Shown piece by piece: positions 6,204 through 13,355 of a DNA stretch of 15,218 nucleotides. A model generated the notes under the pieces. That model ran no database searches, had not been told where the DNA came from, and saw nothing but the letters and a program-made list of their open reading frames with translations. The position numbers and the translations under genes were made by a program. The DNA is taken from assembly GCA_964547295.1 (NCBI GenBank), contig CAZJMH010000015.1:1-15218 (forward strand), written 5' to 3'. The DNA is from CAYSLZ01 sp964547295 (lineage in GTDB: Bacteria; Patescibacteriota; Microgenomatia; UBA12405; JAHJSD01). The stretch's first letter is position 1; each line of letters begins with the position of its first letter.

Positions 6204-8270
6204 TTAAACTTTCGGCTCAAGTAGTCTTAAGTTATATCTTCCCTGCTTGTCAATTTCCGTTAGTTTAACTCTAACCTTCTGACCAACTTCTAAAACATCC
6301 TCAACATTTTCAATGTATTGGTCACTAATTTTAGAAACATGAACTAAGCCTTGTTTACCAGGCAAAAATTCAACAAAAGCCCCAAAAGGCTCCACTCTTT
6401 TAACCTTGCCTTCAAACTCTTCACCAGCTTCAACTTCTCTCGTTATTGCCTTAATTTTATCTACTGCCTGGTTTACCTCCTCCTCTTGAATACCAGTTAT
6501 ACTGACTGTGCCGTCATCTTCAACATTAATTGAACAGTTGGTTTCTTCAATTAATCTTTTAATTGTTTTGCCTCCTGGACCAATTAAGTCGCCGATTTTA
6601 TTAGGTGAAATTTGAATCATTACAATTTTCGGCGCATGTTCAGAAACTTTCTGGCGCGGTTTTGAAATAACTTTTTTAATTTCTGTCAAAATTAAATTAT
6701 TTGCCTTTATTGCCCGCGAAAGAGATTCTTTTATTATTTTTAAATTTAAACCGGTAGTTTTAGTATCTAATTGAATTGCTGTAATTCCATTTTTAGTTGC
6801 CGTTATTTTAAAGTCCATGTCACCGTTAAAATCTTCAATTCCCCTCATATCAGTAACCAGAACATAATTATCACCTTTGCTTACCAATCCAATCGCTATT
6901 CCTACAACTGGATCAGAAATCGGCACTCCGGCATCCATCAAAGCTAAAGTCGACCCACAGGTGCTCGCCATTGAGGTTGAGCCATTTGAGGATAATATTT
7001 CTGATACCAATCTAATTGTATAAGGGAAATCTTTTTCTGAAGGAATAACCGGTCGTAAAGCCTGTTCTGCCAAAGCACCATGACCGACTTCCCGACGTTT
7101 TGGCCAACCAAAACGCCCAGTTTCGCCAACAGAATAAGGGGGCATAAAATAGTGGTGAATATAACGTTTACTTTCTTCACCTTCTGGACTTTCTATTAAC
7201 TGCTTAAGTGAAGGAGAACCGAGTGTAATTACGGTCAGAGCCTGCGTTCTACCCCGTTTAAATATTGCTGAACCGTGAGTTCTGGGCAAAATATCGACTT
7301 GGATATCTAGTGGACGAATTTCGTTTAGGCCGCGCCCATCAATCCGATCGCCTTTTAACATCCTTTGTCTAATTATGTCTTTATATAAAGAATGAACTGC
7401 CTCTTCAGCTATTTCTCTTTCATACTGGCCTTCATTTTTTAAATCTTTAATATAGTTGTCAACTAAACTGAAATCGCCTTCTTTCCGCTGAAACATCTGG
7501 TCAACTATTTTATTGATATCAGCTTCTATTTGAGATTGAATTTCTTCGATTTCTTTTTTGGGCAGTTTGTCAAATTCCATTTTGGGTTGACCGACTTCTT
7601 CCCTCAACTGGTCAAGGACTTTAATTAATTTTTTGCCCTCTTTTTCTGCTGATTCAATTGCTCCATAAACTACTTTTTGAGGCAACTGTTCAGCTCCCCC
7701 CTCTAACATTAACACTCCCTGACTGGAAATAGTAACCATCAAATCTAAATCCGAATTCTCTCTTTCTCCGTTGGTTGGATTAACAAAATAATTACCGTCC
7801 CGATAGGCCATACTAACTACACCTACCGGACCGTTCCAAGGAATATCGGAAATATGAAGGGCAGCTGAAGCGCCTAAAGCAGCTAAAACATTAGGGTCAT
7901 TTTCATGATCAATAGAAAGAATAGTCAAAACAACCTGGGTTTCATTTTTAAAATCTTTAGGAAAAAGAGGCCGGATTGAACGGTCTATCATCCGAGCAGC
8001 TAAAATTGCCTCATCTGACGGTTTTCCTTCCCGTTTGACCCACCGAGAACCTTTTATTATTCCGCCAGCATACAAGCGCTCAACGTATTCGACAAAAAGC
8101 GGAAAATAATCCATTTCTGAACGTGTTTGATTAGAGACAACAGTTGCTAAAACAACTGTTCCCTCGCAACTTACTTTTACGGCAGCATTTGCCTGTTCAG
8201 CTAATTCACCGGTTTCAATTGTTATCTTCTTCCCTCCGAAGGAAAATTCTTTGGAGACTTTTTTACTCAT
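6204..8270 (-). CDS. pnp: Polyribonucleotide nucleotidyltransferase (PNPase)
   Basis: A 688-residue phosphorolytic 3'-5' exoribonuclease, near the usual length of about 700. The order is complete: first RNase PH domain (about 1-220, SDEAILAARMIDRSIRPLFP), helical linker (about 225-295), second RNase PH domain (about 305-540), KH domain with GPGGKTIKRLI (about 565) and S1 domain (about 615-688, GKVKRVEPFGAFVEF). Core catalytic and phosphate-binding blocks are intact: PRTHGSAIFKRGRTQAL, SSNGSTSMASTCGSTLALMD and EDFNGDMDFK, with the conserved Asp residues kept. It follows rpsO by 22 nt, the classical rpsO-pnp pair, with an AGGTGA a little far upstream (13 nt). RNase J is encoded two genes downstream, so the main exo- and endonucleases of RNA decay are neighbours. 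Confidence 0.97.
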   Translation of the reverse strand: MSKKVSKEFSFGGKKITIETGELAEQANAAVKVSCEGTVVLATVVSNQTRSEMDYFPLFVEYVERLYAGGIIKGSRWVKREGKPSDEAILAARMIDRSIRPLFPKDFKNETQVVLTILSIDHENDPNVLAALGASAALHISDIPWNGPVGVVSMAYRDGNYFVNPTNGERENSDLDLMVTISSQGVLMLEGGAEQLPQKVVYGAIESAEKEGKKLIKVLDQLREEVGQPKMEFDKLPKKEIEEIQSQIEADINKIVDQMFQRKEGDFSLVDNYIKDLKNEGQYEREIAEEAVHSLYKDIIRQRMLKGDRIDGRGLNEIRPLDIQVDILPRTHGSAIFKRGRTQALTVITLGSPSLKQLIESPEGEESKRYIHHYFMPPYSVGETGRFGWPKRREVGHGALAEQALRPVIPSEKDFPYTIRLVSEILSSNGSTSMASTCGSTLALMDAGVPISDPVVGIAIGLVSKGDNYVLVTDMRGIEDFNGDMDFKITATKNGITAIQLDTKTTGLNLKIIKESLSRAIKANNLILTEIKKVISKPRQKVSEHAPKIVMIQISPNKIGDLIGPGGKTIKRLIEETNCSINVEDDGTVSITGIQEEEVNQAVDKIKAITREVEAGEEFEGKVKRVEPFGAFVEFLPGKQGLVHVSKISDQYIENVEDVLEVGQKVRVKLTEIDKQGRYNLRLLEPKV

Positions 8271-8292
8271 ATTATTTACTTCTTCACCTATT

Positions 8293-8562
8293 TTATTTCT
8301 TCAATCCCAACTTGTCAACTAGCTCTTTATAACGTTTAGGACCTCGTCTAGACAAATAACGCAATAATCTTCTTCTTTTAGCAATATCAGAAAGTAAAGA
8401 CATTTTCGCTGGTGTATCACTTTTGTGTTCTTTAAGGTGGTCTTGAAGGTTGGAAATTTTTTCTGTTAATAGAGCAATTTGAACCTCAGGGGAACCTGTA
8501 TCCCCGTTTTCGCGTTGAAATTTTTTAATGATTTTTTCTTTTTTACTTTTATCTAACGGCAT
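8293..8562 (-). CDS. rpsO: 30S ribosomal protein S15 (uS15)
   Basis: An 89-residue primary 16S rRNA-binding protein that binds helices 20-22 early in 30S assembly; the length is typical. FQRENGDTGSPEVQIALLTE, the DHLKEHKSD block and the C-terminal RRRLLRYLSRRGPKRYKELV match the family. The normally near-invariant DHHSRRGLL block after helix 2 reads DTPAKMSLL here: the Asp is kept, both His residues are replaced and the contact Ser is Ala. The ATG at 8562 has only a weak upstream AAG and no real Shine-Dalgarno. The gene has its own promoter and a hairpin-containing leader, and is followed by pnp in the conserved order. In other bacteria S15 represses its own mRNA through the leader; that is possible here but not shown. 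Confidence 0.97.
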   Translation of the reverse strand: MPLDKSKKEKIIKKFQRENGDTGSPEVQIALLTEKISNLQDHLKEHKSDTPAKMSLLSDIAKRRRLLRYLSRRGPKRYKELVDKLGLKK

Positions 8563-8585
8563 ATGTAATCTTATTAATAATAAAC

Positions 8586-8614
8586 AAAAAATTGTCTGAC
8601 CACAAGGATCAGAC
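8586..8614 (-). terminator. Hairpin with U6 tract between rpsO promoter and rpsO
   Basis: On the minus strand GTCTGATC and GGTCAGAC (8614-8594) pair over 8 bp with one U-G wobble and a 5-nt loop, followed by AA and six T residues (8591-8586). This has the form of an intrinsic terminator for the nusA-infB-DHH transcript. Because it also lies downstream of the extended -10 element at 8636-8628, it would sit inside the rpsO leader and could act as an attenuator or S15-responsive element. Confidence 0.6.
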
Positions 8615-8627
8615 CATAGATTTTTAA

Positions 8628-8636
8628 ATTATAACA
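8628..8636 (-). promoter_or_regulatory. Extended -10 promoter for rpsO-pnp
   Basis: The minus strand reads TGTTATAAT, a perfect extended -10 (TGnTATAAT). No good -35 is present about 17 nt upstream, as expected for extended -10 promoters. The predicted start near 8621 gives a leader of about 59 nt containing the hairpin at 8614-8594. It lies just after the stop codon of the DHH-like gene. Confidence 0.55.
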
Positions 8637-8650
8637 TAAACTTTTTTATT

Positions 8651-9496
8651 TTATTTTTTAGGAGTGGTTGCACCTGTAAAAACTGGGGGTTTTTTCCACT
8701 CACTAATACCTTTGCCTTCTTTTGCTTCAACATCTCCAATTGGTTGATCACTTACCGGCTTTGAAACCGGTTCTTTCTGCTCTTTTTCTTTTATTCTCAA
8801 GCAATAGGCAGCTGTTTCCAAAGCAATTGAGTCTGCTTGGTCAAAATTGTTAGTTCCTTGTTTTATTCCCATATAAAAATTGGCTGCTGAGTTAATTGGA
8901 ATTTGAAAATCTCCCCGGCTGATCAAACCAACAATTGATTCAGATAAAGTTGCTTTTGGCTCAATAATGTTGATTTGGGCCCAATTTTTTTCTATTTTCT
9001 GACGAGAAATCCAAACCCATTGGCCCTGACTGGTTAACCTTTGTTCATTGGGCAAATTTGCTCCTAAAATAAATCCTGCCGGATATGTTGGATCAGGTCT
9101 TTTAATTTCTACATCGGCCGGACTCACTTCTTTAGCCGTTTGTTTAAACTTAACAATTAAGCTCAGCTTTTCACCCTCTTCATTTGAAGTTACTTTCTCA
9201 ATATTGTCTAGGGGGCAATTAAAAATTATTTCTAACTTTTGGTCACCGCGTTTAAGGTTTTTTGAAAATTTTTCAACGCCGGATAGCTGCGAATAGTTGT
9301 CTGCAGAAACTGAATTTAAACTATAAAGGTCAACCTCTTTACCAAGCGATTCAAGCAGATTAGCCAATCCTGTTCCAGCAGCAACAGAATCATAATCATC
9401 TCCACTTATGCCAACAAAAAATTTCTTATTATTTAAAATGACCTTGTTTACCTCTTCAAACCGGTTGTCTTTAGGACTTTTTATCTGATTGTTCAT
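8651..9496 (-). CDS. Degenerate DHH-family (NrnA-like) protein
   Basis: A 281-residue protein. Residues 25-60 (KFFVGISGDDYDSVAAGTGL, then LLESLGKEVDLYS) resemble the first motif of DHH phosphoesterases such as NrnA (usually HxxPDGDAxGS...L...GK.V). The pattern SESIVGLISRGDFQIPIN, followed by AANFYMGIKQGTNNF, resembles the family's later helix and GI..DTG.F region. The catalytic residues look lost: the first His is replaced (only D34 and D36 remain), the second-motif Asp is Asn in IIFNCPLDNIE, and no DHH triad is seen. The C-terminal 50 residues are low-complexity and end in KKPPVFTGATTPKK. Position supports the call: in many bacteria an NrnA-type gene lies between infB and rpsO. It overlaps infB by 26 nt in another frame and has no clear Shine-Dalgarno, so it is probably translated by coupling. 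It may be a non-enzymatic scaffold; family call moderate, function unknown. Confidence 0.65.
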   Translation of the reverse strand: MNNQIKSPKDNRFEEVNKVILNNKKFFVGISGDDYDSVAAGTGLANLLESLGKEVDLYSLNSVSADNYSQLSGVEKFSKNLKRGDQKLEIIFNCPLDNIEKVTSNEEGEKLSLIVKFKQTAKEVSPADVEIKRPDPTYPAGFILGANLPNEQRLTSQGQWVWISRQKIEKNWAQINIIEPKATLSESIVGLISRGDFQIPINSAANFYMGIKQGTNNFDQADSIALETAAYCLRIKEKEQKEPVSKPVSDQPIGDVEAKEGKGISEWKKPPVFTGATTPKK

Positions 9497-10949
9497 CTTT
9501 ATAGGATATTATAACATCGCCCTTGTTAAAGTCAAGTGAGGGGGAGAAAACAGCCCCGAACTCTTGGTCTTTTTGAGCTTTTTTAATATCTTCGTCCCCA
9601 TGACGTAAAGAGGCTAAAACTGACTGACTGATAATTTTTTCACCTCTTTTTAAAAAAACTTTTTCACCCTGTAAAATTTCACCCTCAACAACTTTACCTC
9701 CAGCAATTCGCTTATCCTCCATTTTAAATTCAGCTAAAATTTCGGCCTGACCCAATATTTGTTTATTTTCCAAAGGGTCTCTTTCCTCTTCCAGTTTTTT
9801 TTCTACCTCTTCCAGAATCTCATAAATTATATTTGACTGAAAAATATTTACTTGGCTTTGCTTGGCTAGTTTTTGCGCTGACGACATTACTTTAACGTTA
9901 AAACCGATAAGATGGGCATTAGTGCTTTTAGCCAAGAAAACATCGCCCTCGGTTACCGAGCCAACACTAGCTTGAATTATTTCCACTTGAGGAGGCAAAT
10001 TTACTTTTACTGCCTCTATACTTCCCTGAACATCTGCCTTAAGAATTAATTTAAGTTTTGTTTCTTCTTCTTGAAGAACACTTTTTTCTTCCTCAGCTTC
10101 TTGCCAACTTTCACCAACTAGAGCCCCAATTGGGGGAACACTTTTAAAACCCAAAACCTCAACCGGATCACTAGGCAAAGCCTTGTCAACTAATTCTCCT
10201 TGCCAGTTTCTCAAAGCTTTAACTTTAGCTGGTATTTCTTCAGCATAAATCTGATTGCCTTTTTCTAATTTTCCCTGCTTGACTAAAATTGTCGCCACTG
10301 GGCCTGATTGCCTATTTAAGCTTGATTCAATGACTACTCCCTGAAATTCTGCCTTTAAGTCAGCGGTCAGCTCTTCCATTTCAGCAATTAAAAGAATCAT
10401 CTCTAATAAATTGTCAATTCCCTCTCCGGTCTGAGCTGATACTGGAACAACAACAATATCACCGCCATAATCTTCAACTAAAACTCCAATTTCCGCTAAT
10501 TGGCTTTTAACCATATCTATTTTTGCTCCCGGTAAATCAATTTTATTAATAGCTACTAAAAATGGAACCTGGGCTGATTTTATAAGATTATAAGATTCTT
10601 TGGTTTGTTCTTGAACTCCTTGATCAGCAGCAACAACCAAAACAACTAAATCTGTTACATTAACACCCCTGGCACGCATCTGAGTAAAGGCAGCGTGACC
10701 AGGTGTATCAATAAAAGTAATTGAATTTATATTGCTTTTATTTAAATCCTTTTTTATATTCTCAATTTGATAAGCGCCTATATGTTGAGTAATACCACCT
10801 GCTTCTTTATCAGCAATACGAGATTGTCGAATTTTGTCAAGAAGTGAAGTTTTTCCGTGGTCAATGTGGCCAATAAATGTAACTACCGGCGGCCGGCTTT
10901 TTTGAGATTTGGCATTTTTTTCCAATTGTTGAGATTTCTTTTTGGTCAT
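9471..10949 (-). CDS. infB: Translation initiation factor IF-2, minimal form
   Basis: A 492-residue GTPase that places initiator tRNA on the 30S subunit and promotes subunit joining. Only about 20 basic residues precede the G domain, so the long N-terminal domains of E. coli IF-2 (890 residues) are absent. G motifs: G1 GHIDHGKTS (27-35), G2 in GGITQHIGAY (51-60), G3 DTPGHAAF (81), G4 NKID (135-138), G5 SAQTGEGI (171). Domains II, III (LILKADVQGSIEAVK, ASVGSVTEGDVFLA) and IV follow. In the C-terminal tRNA-binding domain the usual ECGI block is QEFGAVF, losing its Cys. A strong AGGAG with 6-nt spacing lies in the 14-nt gap after nusA, so the start is well supported. Confidence 0.95.
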   Translation of the reverse strand: MTKKKSQQLEKNAKSQKSRPPVVTFIGHIDHGKTSLLDKIRQSRIADKEAGGITQHIGAYQIENIKKDLNKSNINSITFIDTPGHAAFTQMRARGVNVTDLVVLVVAADQGVQEQTKESYNLIKSAQVPFLVAINKIDLPGAKIDMVKSQLAEIGVLVEDYGGDIVVVPVSAQTGEGIDNLLEMILLIAEMEELTADLKAEFQGVVIESSLNRQSGPVATILVKQGKLEKGNQIYAEEIPAKVKALRNWQGELVDKALPSDPVEVLGFKSVPPIGALVGESWQEAEEEKSVLQEEETKLKLILKADVQGSIEAVKVNLPPQVEIIQASVGSVTEGDVFLAKSTNAHLIGFNVKVMSSAQKLAKQSQVNIFQSNIIYEILEEVEKKLEEERDPLENKQILGQAEILAEFKMEDKRIAGGKVVEGEILQGEKVFLKRGEKIISQSVLASLRHGDEDIKKAQKDQEFGAVFSPSLDFNKGDVIISYKDEQSDKKS

Positions 10950-10963
10950 AATTTACTCCTTTT

Positions 10964-12022
10964 CTATTCATCGCTCTCTTGCTTTTCATCTTTTTGGGCC
11001 TTAACCTTGGACTTTGAGACTTTAGCCCCGTTTTCCTCCTTAGGCTTTACTTTTATTTGATATCCAGTTAACTCCCCAGCTAAACCAACATTTTCTCCAC
11101 CGTCACCTATCGCCATTGCCAATTCCTCTTCAGCAACTAAAACTACTGCTAGTTTATTTTCCTCATCAATCGATTCTACTTCAACGTCTTCTGCAGGAGA
11201 CAAGGCCGCCTTAATAAAATGATTTATGTTTTCACTATATGGAATAACGTCAATTTTTTCATCATTAAGTTCTTTAATAACTGCTTGGACCCGGACTCCT
11301 TTTTGACCTACACACGATCCAACTGGATCAACACCCGGCTGAGTTGAATCAACAGCTATTTTTGTCCGCTGGCCAGGGCGGCGGGCCACTCGCTTAATTT
11401 CAACTGCTCCAGAATTAACCTCAGGAACTTCTCGTCTAAAAAGTTCGACCACCAGCTGAGGAGCTGCCCTCGAAACAATAATTTTCTTTTGGGTATCTTC
11501 TTCTTTGATTTCTTTAATATAAAAAGACAGGTGCTTAGATGAATAATATTCTTCTCCTCTTACTTGTTCTTCTTTGGGCATTTCCGCCTCAGCTTTACCA
11601 ATACCAACTATGATTCTTGGACCCTCATGGCGTAAAATTATTCCCCGGACTACGGTTCCAACTTGATTGGTAAACTCTGAAATTAAAGCGTCTTTTTCAG
11701 CCTCTCTGATTTTTTGAAGAATAACTTGTTTTGCGGTTTGAGCCGCTATTCGACCAAATCCAGGCGGGGTAACATCAATATCCTTGTCGTCAGTATCAAC
11801 ATAAACAATTTTTGTTTCACCGCTTTCAGGATCAAGATCAACTCTATATTTCCCTTCTTCTTCTACTTCTTCGCCCCTTTCCCGCATATCACGACGAAAA
11901 GCAGCTAAAATCGCTTCTTCAACTGACGAAATTACTACTTCAACGTCAATATTCCGCTCTCCCGCAATCTGAGCTACGGCAGCGGCAAACTCGGTTTTTG
12001 GTATCCTTTTTAAGTCAATCAT
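10964..12022 (-). CDS. nusA: Transcription elongation/termination factor NusA
   Basis: A 352-residue RNA polymerase-binding factor affecting pausing, termination and antitermination. It contains the N-terminal RNAP-binding domain (about 1-105, DPESGETKIVY), an S1 domain (about 110-185, GTVVRGIILRHEGPRIIVGI), KH1 (about 200-270, GSCVGQKGVRVQAVIKEL plus EKIDVIPYSENI) and KH2 (about 275-330). There are no E. coli-type acidic repeats; the tail is about 25 Lys/Glu-rich residues. The KH2 loop, normally IGKxGQNxRLA, reads IGDGGENVGLA, so its basic residues are replaced by Asp and Gly. It heads the nusA-infB operon; rimP and ylxR, commonly found beside nusA, are absent. There is no Shine-Dalgarno, but a strong promoter ends 9 nt before the ATG, suggesting a leaderless message. 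Confidence 0.96.
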   Translation of the reverse strand: MIDLKRIPKTEFAAAVAQIAGERNIDVEVVISSVEEAILAAFRRDMRERGEEVEEEGKYRVDLDPESGETKIVYVDTDDKDIDVTPPGFGRIAAQTAKQVILQKIREAEKDALISEFTNQVGTVVRGIILRHEGPRIIVGIGKAEAEMPKEEQVRGEEYYSSKHLSFYIKEIKEEDTQKKIIVSRAAPQLVVELFRREVPEVNSGAVEIKRVARRPGQRTKIAVDSTQPGVDPVGSCVGQKGVRVQAVIKELNDEKIDVIPYSENINHFIKAALSPAEDVEVESIDEENKLAVVLVAEEELAMAIGDGGENVGLAGELTGYQIKVKPKEENGAKVSKSKVKAQKDEKQESDE

Positions 12023-12031
12023 TGCTTTTGA

Positions 12032-12060
12032 AGTGTATCAAATATAGGGTTAAATATCAA
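12032..12060 (-). promoter_or_regulatory. Promoter for nusA-infB operon
   Basis: On the minus strand TTGATA (12060-12055; 5/6) and TACACT (12037-12032; 4/6) are 17 nt apart. The -10 ends 9 nt before the nusA ATG at 12022, the same distance as at the Lon-like gene. No Shine-Dalgarno is present between them. The -35 begins right after the terminator-like element of uvrC. Confidence 0.6.
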
Positions 12061-12062
12061 TG

Positions 12063-12090
12063 AAACAAACGGCTAGTTTATGATTAGCCG
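12063..12090 (-). terminator. Putative intrinsic terminator after uvrC
   Basis: On the minus strand CGGCTA (12090-12085) and TAGCCG (12075-12070) form a perfect 6-bp stem with a 9-nt loop, followed by TTTGTTT. It begins 8 nt after the uvrC stop codon and abuts the nusA promoter. The stem is short and the U-tract is broken by a G, so efficiency is uncertain. Confidence 0.55.
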
Positions 12091-12098
12091 CCAATCGC

Positions 12099-13349
12099 TC
12101 AGAACTCCATTTGTTTATGCAAGTAAGCCTGGGCAAAACGATGAGCTTCGTCACGGGCAACTTGTAAAAGCTTTAATGCCGGCGAGTTTTTAGGCAAATT
12201 TATTTTTTTTAAACCAATCACTTTTTTAGGCTTGAACCGAGGAATAATTAAATTTTCCTCGTCTTTAACTATACCGATTATTCCGGTTTCTCCAATTAGA
12301 TTAAACTTTCTCAATACTGGAATTATTAACCTCAACTGCGGTCTACCACCATCAATCAAAATTAATTGCGGATACATCCACTCCTGATGGTTTAACCGAC
12401 GAACTAACACCTCGGCTAATGCTCGAGGGTCATCTTGACCTTGGCGCCGGATTTTAAACTTTCGGTATTCACCTGAGTCAACCTCTCCATTAATTAGAAC
12501 TGACATTGCCCCAACAATTAATTTATCACCTAAATTGGCAATATCATAAGCCTCAATTCGATGAAGATAAAAAGGATCAACCCCTTGATAATCAATTAAA
12601 ATTTGTTTTATTTTTTTTAACCCCTGCTTGATTTTAAGATTTTCTCCGGATAATTTTTTGGGGAAATAAATTATCCGTTCTAACTGCTCAATTTGATTTT
12701 TAACTTCTGCTGCTCGTTCAAATTCCTGGTTATCAGCTAATAGAGACATTTCTTTTTTTAATCGATTCAACAACTGATCAGATTGGCCAGAAAAGAACAT
12801 AATAATCTTGTTGATATTTTTCATATATTCTTCCCGGCTGATAATTCCTGGGCCAGGGCAAAGATCAATCTGAAAATAAAGACAGGGCCTTTTCCTACCC
12901 GGGGAACAAGAACAGTAAGGAAAAATCCTCCTCACCCATCTTAATAGTTGTTTTAATGCTGTTGAAGACGGAAACGGCCCAGCCCAAAAGATTAAATTTT
13001 CTAATTCCGGCCGCCGGACAACTTTAACTCGTGGATAGTCATTATTAGTAATGCCTAGATATAAATGGCGTTTACCATCTTTTAAAAGAATATTATATTT
13101 CGGCTGATACTGCTTTATTAATTTCGCTTCCAGAATAGTTGCTGTCACTGGAGAGGTTGTTTCTGTCCAGTCAACACCAACTGCTTGACCAATCATTTTT
13201 TCTGTCTTAATATCAAGATCATCTTGAAAATATTGACGAAGCCTTGTGCGTAAACTAGCTGCTTTACCAACATACAAAACTTTATTTTTGCTATCTTTAA
13301 ACCAATAAACCCCTGGTTTTACCGGGATGTTTTTAAAATCAATTTTCAT
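12099..13349 (-). CDS. uvrC: Excinuclease ABC subunit C, C-terminally short
   Basis: A 416-residue nuclease that makes the two incisions in nucleotide excision repair. The start is taken as the ATG at 13349 (MKIDFKNIPVKPGVYWF); the longer in-frame reading adds 18 residues encoded by a repeat and is rejected. Domains: GIY-YIG nuclease (about 8-95; GVYW, YVGKA, then EAKLIKQYQPKYNILL), Cys-rich segment (about 145-165; CSCSPGRKRPC, DLCPGPG), UVR helical pair (about 200-225; FERAAEVKNQIEQLE) and RNase H-like nuclease (from about 260), with the expected acidic and His residues in EAYDIANLGD, LILIDGG and RDEAHRFA. It ends right after that domain, so the C-terminal (HhH)2 DNA-binding domain is missing (family usually about 600 residues). 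The fourth Cys of the Fe-S-type cluster is Gly. No Shine-Dalgarno is visible. It uses TGA as stop. Confidence 0.94.
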   Translation of the reverse strand: MKIDFKNIPVKPGVYWFKDSKNKVLYVGKAASLRTRLRQYFQDDLDIKTEKMIGQAVGVDWTETTSPVTATILEAKLIKQYQPKYNILLKDGKRHLYLGITNNDYPRVKVVRRPELENLIFWAGPFPSSTALKQLLRWVRRIFPYCSCSPGRKRPCLYFQIDLCPGPGIISREEYMKNINKIIMFFSGQSDQLLNRLKKEMSLLADNQEFERAAEVKNQIEQLERIIYFPKKLSGENLKIKQGLKKIKQILIDYQGVDPFYLHRIEAYDIANLGDKLIVGAMSVLINGEVDSGEYRKFKIRRQGQDDPRALAEVLVRRLNHQEWMYPQLILIDGGRPQLRLIIPVLRKFNLIGETGIIGIVKDEENLIIPRFKPKKVIGLKKINLPKNSPALKLLQVARDEAHRFAQAYLHKQMEF

Positions 13350-13355
13350 GTTATT

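Noticed and set aside
12099..12101. TGA recoded as Gly, as in SR1/Gracilibacteria
   Set aside because: UvrC ends at TGA in a sensible place and a TAA follows after only four more codons; no other gene shows in-frame TGA.
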